A stretch of DNA of 13,790 bases, taken from contig CAZNPW010000066.1 in assembly GCA_964575185.1 (NCBI GenBank), positions 1 to 13,790 of the forward strand. The letters are read 5' to 3'. The DNA is from CAZNPW01 sp964575185. Its GTDB lineage: Bacteria > Pseudomonadota > Alphaproteobacteria > Rhodobacterales > Rhodobacteraceae. This document shows positions 11,884 through 13,790 of this stretch, one piece after another. The notes under the pieces are model-generated. The model made no database searches, had not been told where the DNA came from, and saw nothing but the letters and a program-made list of their open reading frames with translations. The position numbers and the translations under genes are program-made. How positions within the stretch are numbered: the stretch's first letter is position 1; each line of letters opens with the position of its first letter.

Positions 11884-13668
11884 ATGGCTGACAGGAGCAT
11901 CCCCGACAGCGCCCCCGCCCGAGACGGTTCCGGGGGGCCCGTCCCCGGCATCTGGCGCGTCCGCGTCGTGGTGGCCCTGCTCGTCATCCTCGCCGTCGCC
12001 GTCGTCGGCGTCACCAACCGCTGGCTGACCGACCGCTTCACCGAAACCACCCGCACCCGGGCCGAGCTGCGGCTCCTGCTCTACTCCGGCAACATGATGA
12101 GCGAGCTGCAGCGCACCGCCGTCGTGCCGCTCCTGCTCGCCCGCGACCCCGAGCTGATCGACGCGCTGCGCCAGGGCCGCTTCGCCACCACCTCGGCCCG
12201 CCTCATCTCGCTCCAGGCCGAGATCGGCGCGGCCTCGATCCGGCTGCTCGACGACGGCGGCCGCACCGTCGCCGCGACCAACCGCAACCTCCTGGGCGAA
12301 AGCCACCGCCAGAACCCCGCCTTCGTCGAGGCGCAGCGCGCCGCCGACACCGTCTTCACCACCTCCGCCACCCCCGGCGGCGGGATGACCTTCACCTACT
12401 CCCGCGCCGTCATCGCCGACGGCGCGGTGCGCGGCGTCGTCGTGGTCGAGGTCGACCTGAAGAAATACGAACGCGCCTGGGCCGGCCTGCAGGACGCCGT
12501 CGCGGTCACCGACAGCGAGGGCCGGGTGATCCTGTCGACCGAACCGCGCTGGCGCGGCCTGCCGCTCGACGAGGCGCTCGCGCTGCACGACGCGCCAAGC
12601 GCGCTCGACCGCGCGCTGCAGGTCACCGCCGACTGGACCACCACCGCGCCCGACGCCTTCGTCGGCGGCGAGGCGGTGCTGCGGACCGAGGCGCGGGTGC
12701 CCTTCCGCGGCTGGCGCATCGTCACCTTCACCGCCTACGCCTCGGTCCGCGAACGGGTCAACGCGGTGCTCGCGCTCGAGATCATGGGCTTTGCCATCCT
12801 GCTCGCGCTGACCTTCTGGTTCATGTCGCGCCGGGCGATGACCCAGTCGCTCGCCGACCGCCGCGAGTCGGCCGAACTGCGCGTCCTGAACGCCCGCCTC
12901 AGCCGCGAGATCGCCGAGCGCGAGAAGGTGCAGAAGGAACTCCGCACCGCCGAGCAGACGCTCGCGCAGTCCTCCAAGCTCGCCGCCCTGGGCGAGATGT
13001 CGGCGGCGGTCAGCCACGAACTCAACCAGCCGCTCGCCGCGATGAAGACCTACCTCGCCGGCGCCCGCCTCCTCCTGCAGCGCAAGCGGCCGGAAGAGGC
13101 GCTGGCCTCGTTCCAGCGCGTCGACGACCTGATCGAACGCATGGGCGCGATCACCCGGCAGCTGAAATCCTACGCCCGCAAGGGCAGCGACGCGCTGGAA
13201 CCCGTCGACATGCGGCAATGCGTCAGCGCCGCACTCGCCATGATGGAGCCGCAGCTCAAGTCGCGCGTCGTGCGCATCACCCGTACCCTGCCGCGCCAGC
13301 CCGTCATGGTCATGGCCGACCGGCTGCGGCTGGAACAGGTCATCATCAACCTTTTGCGCAACGCGCTCGACGCGACGCGCGACCGGACCGACCCGCAGGT
13401 CGACCTGATCCTGACCGAGGGCGACACCGCGCGGCTCCTGGTCCGCGACAACGGCACCGGCATCGCCGACCTCGAAAACCTCTTCGAGCCGTTCTACACC
13501 ACCAAGAAGCCCGGCGAGGGCGTGGGCCTCGGCCTCGCCATCTCGTCGGGCATCGTGAACGACCTCGGCGGCCGGCTGACCGCCCGCAACGGCGAGGACG
13601 GCAGCGGCGGCGCGGTGTTCGAGCTGCAGTTGCCGCGCGCCGGACAGGACATCAAGGCCGCGGAATAA
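11884..13668 (+). CDS. dctB: DctB-like sensor histidine kinase (C4-dicarboxylate type)
   Basis: A 594-residue membrane sensor kinase resembling DctB, which senses C4-dicarboxylates in the periplasm and phosphorylates DctD. A first membrane segment (about 26-44) is followed by a periplasmic sensor domain of about 245 residues, likely a double-Cache/PAS-like fold. A second membrane segment (about 293-313) and a charged coiled coil (about 318-362) come next. The kinase core is complete: phospho-acceptor His378 in AVSHELNQPLAAMKTY, N-box Asn489/Asn493 in INLLRNALDA, Asp522 in DNGTGI, FEPFYTTK from 534, and the GEGVGLGLAIS glycine box around 544-554. The response-regulator gene starts 19 bp later. 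No dicarboxylate transporter genes are in view, so the ligand is inferred from similarity and from the partner. Confidence 0.85.
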   Translation: MADRSIPDSAPARDGSGGPVPGIWRVRVVVALLVILAVAVVGVTNRWLTDRFTETTRTRAELRLLLYSGNMMSELQRTAVVPLLLARDPELIDALRQGRFATTSARLISLQAEIGAASIRLLDDGGRTVAATNRNLLGESHRQNPAFVEAQRAADTVFTTSATPGGGMTFTYSRAVIADGAVRGVVVVEVDLKKYERAWAGLQDAVAVTDSEGRVILSTEPRWRGLPLDEALALHDAPSALDRALQVTADWTTTAPDAFVGGEAVLRTEARVPFRGWRIVTFTAYASVRERVNAVLALEIMGFAILLALTFWFMSRRAMTQSLADRRESAELRVLNARLSREIAEREKVQKELRTAEQTLAQSSKLAALGEMSAAVSHELNQPLAAMKTYLAGARLLLQRKRPEEALASFQRVDDLIERMGAITRQLKSYARKGSDALEPVDMRQCVSAALAMMEPQLKSRVVRITRTLPRQPVMVMADRLRLEQVIINLLRNALDATRDRTDPQVDLILTEGDTARLLVRDNGTGIADLENLFEPFYTTKKPGEGVGLGLAISSGIVNDLGGRLTARNGEDGSGGAVFELQLPRAGQDIKAAE

Positions 13669-13687
13669 GCGGAGCAAGGGGACGCAG

Positions 13688-13790
13688 ATGGCACGCACGA
13701 TGAAGGTCGCGATCGTGGACGACGAGGCCGACATGCGGCAGTCGATCAGCCAGTGGCTGGCGCTGTCGGGCTTCGACACCGAAACCTACG
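13688..13790 (+). CDS. dctD: DctD-like response regulator, N-terminus (3' end cut by window)
   Basis: Only the first 34 residues of a response regulator are present. After the ATG at 13688 comes MKVAIVDDEADMRQSISQWL, the start of a receiver domain with the acidic pair Asp-Asp-Glu (11-13 region) that binds magnesium. The phospho-acceptor aspartate, and any AAA+ or DNA-binding domain, lie beyond the window. AAGGGG stands six bases upstream of the ATG, and the sensor kinase stop is 19 bases before it. The SGFDTETY segment and the DctB-like partner favour DctD, a sigma-54 activator, but that would need the missing part. Confidence 0.8.
   Translation, partial: MARTMKVAIVDDEADMRQSISQWLALSGFDTETY

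Noticed and set aside
11665..13779. 704-codon open frame on the minus strand opposite purQ and dctB
   Set aside because: It is antisense to two clear genes with intact motifs. Its translation is rich in Gly, Val, Asp and His without family sequence, as is typical of reverse frames in GC-rich codon-biased DNA.

Overview
The window is chromosomal DNA from a very GC-rich alphaproteobacterium, most likely a member of the Rhodobacterales (Rhodobacteraceae/Paracoccaceae). The grounds are codon use with almost only G or C at third positions, an ATP-synthase zeta-type inhibitor (DUF1476), a stand-alone zinc-type betaine/homocysteine methyltransferase, a purC-purS-purQ arrangement, a DctB/DctD-type two-component pair, and an intergenic repeat with a GGGATATTTG core of a kind I associate with this group. 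I see no phage, insertion sequence, CRISPR array, tRNA or rRNA.

Layout, left to right. (1) 1-1001, plus strand: the end of a 3-oxoacid CoA-transferase A subunit, overlapping its B subunit. (2) 1004-3204, minus strand: a YidB/DUF937 protein, a GlsB/YeaQ-type membrane protein and murD. MurD makes a cell-wall precursor, and here it sits apart from the usual division/cell-wall cluster. (3) 3205-6090: a DUF1800-DUF1501 gene pair, the second with a twin-arginine export signal, bracketed by two same-orientation copies of the intergenic repeat. (4) 6143-8241: a GNAT acetyltransferase meets a methyltransferase gene tail to tail with no base between them; upstream of the methyltransferase is the F1-ATPase inhibitor gene. 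(5) 8242-8657: a gene-free divergent region with an inverted third repeat copy and a good candidate purC promoter. (6) 8658-11836: purC, purS and purQ, with a 398-residue RTX (calcium-binding repeat) protein gene lying between purS and purQ. (7) 11884 to the end: a DctB-like sensor kinase and the start of its DctD-like regulator.

Most genes are housekeeping (ketone-body/short-chain CoA metabolism, peptidoglycan, purines, methionine, ATP-synthase control, dicarboxylate sensing). The parts that look accessory are the DUF1800/DUF1501 cassette with its flanking repeats, and the RTX gene inside the purine block. I do not see a complete new multi-gene system. The strongest unexplained signals are the structured intergenic repeat family (three copies, two of them sharing 29 identical bases in inverted orientation) and the RTX gene placement, which seems to leave purQ with its own candidate promoter.
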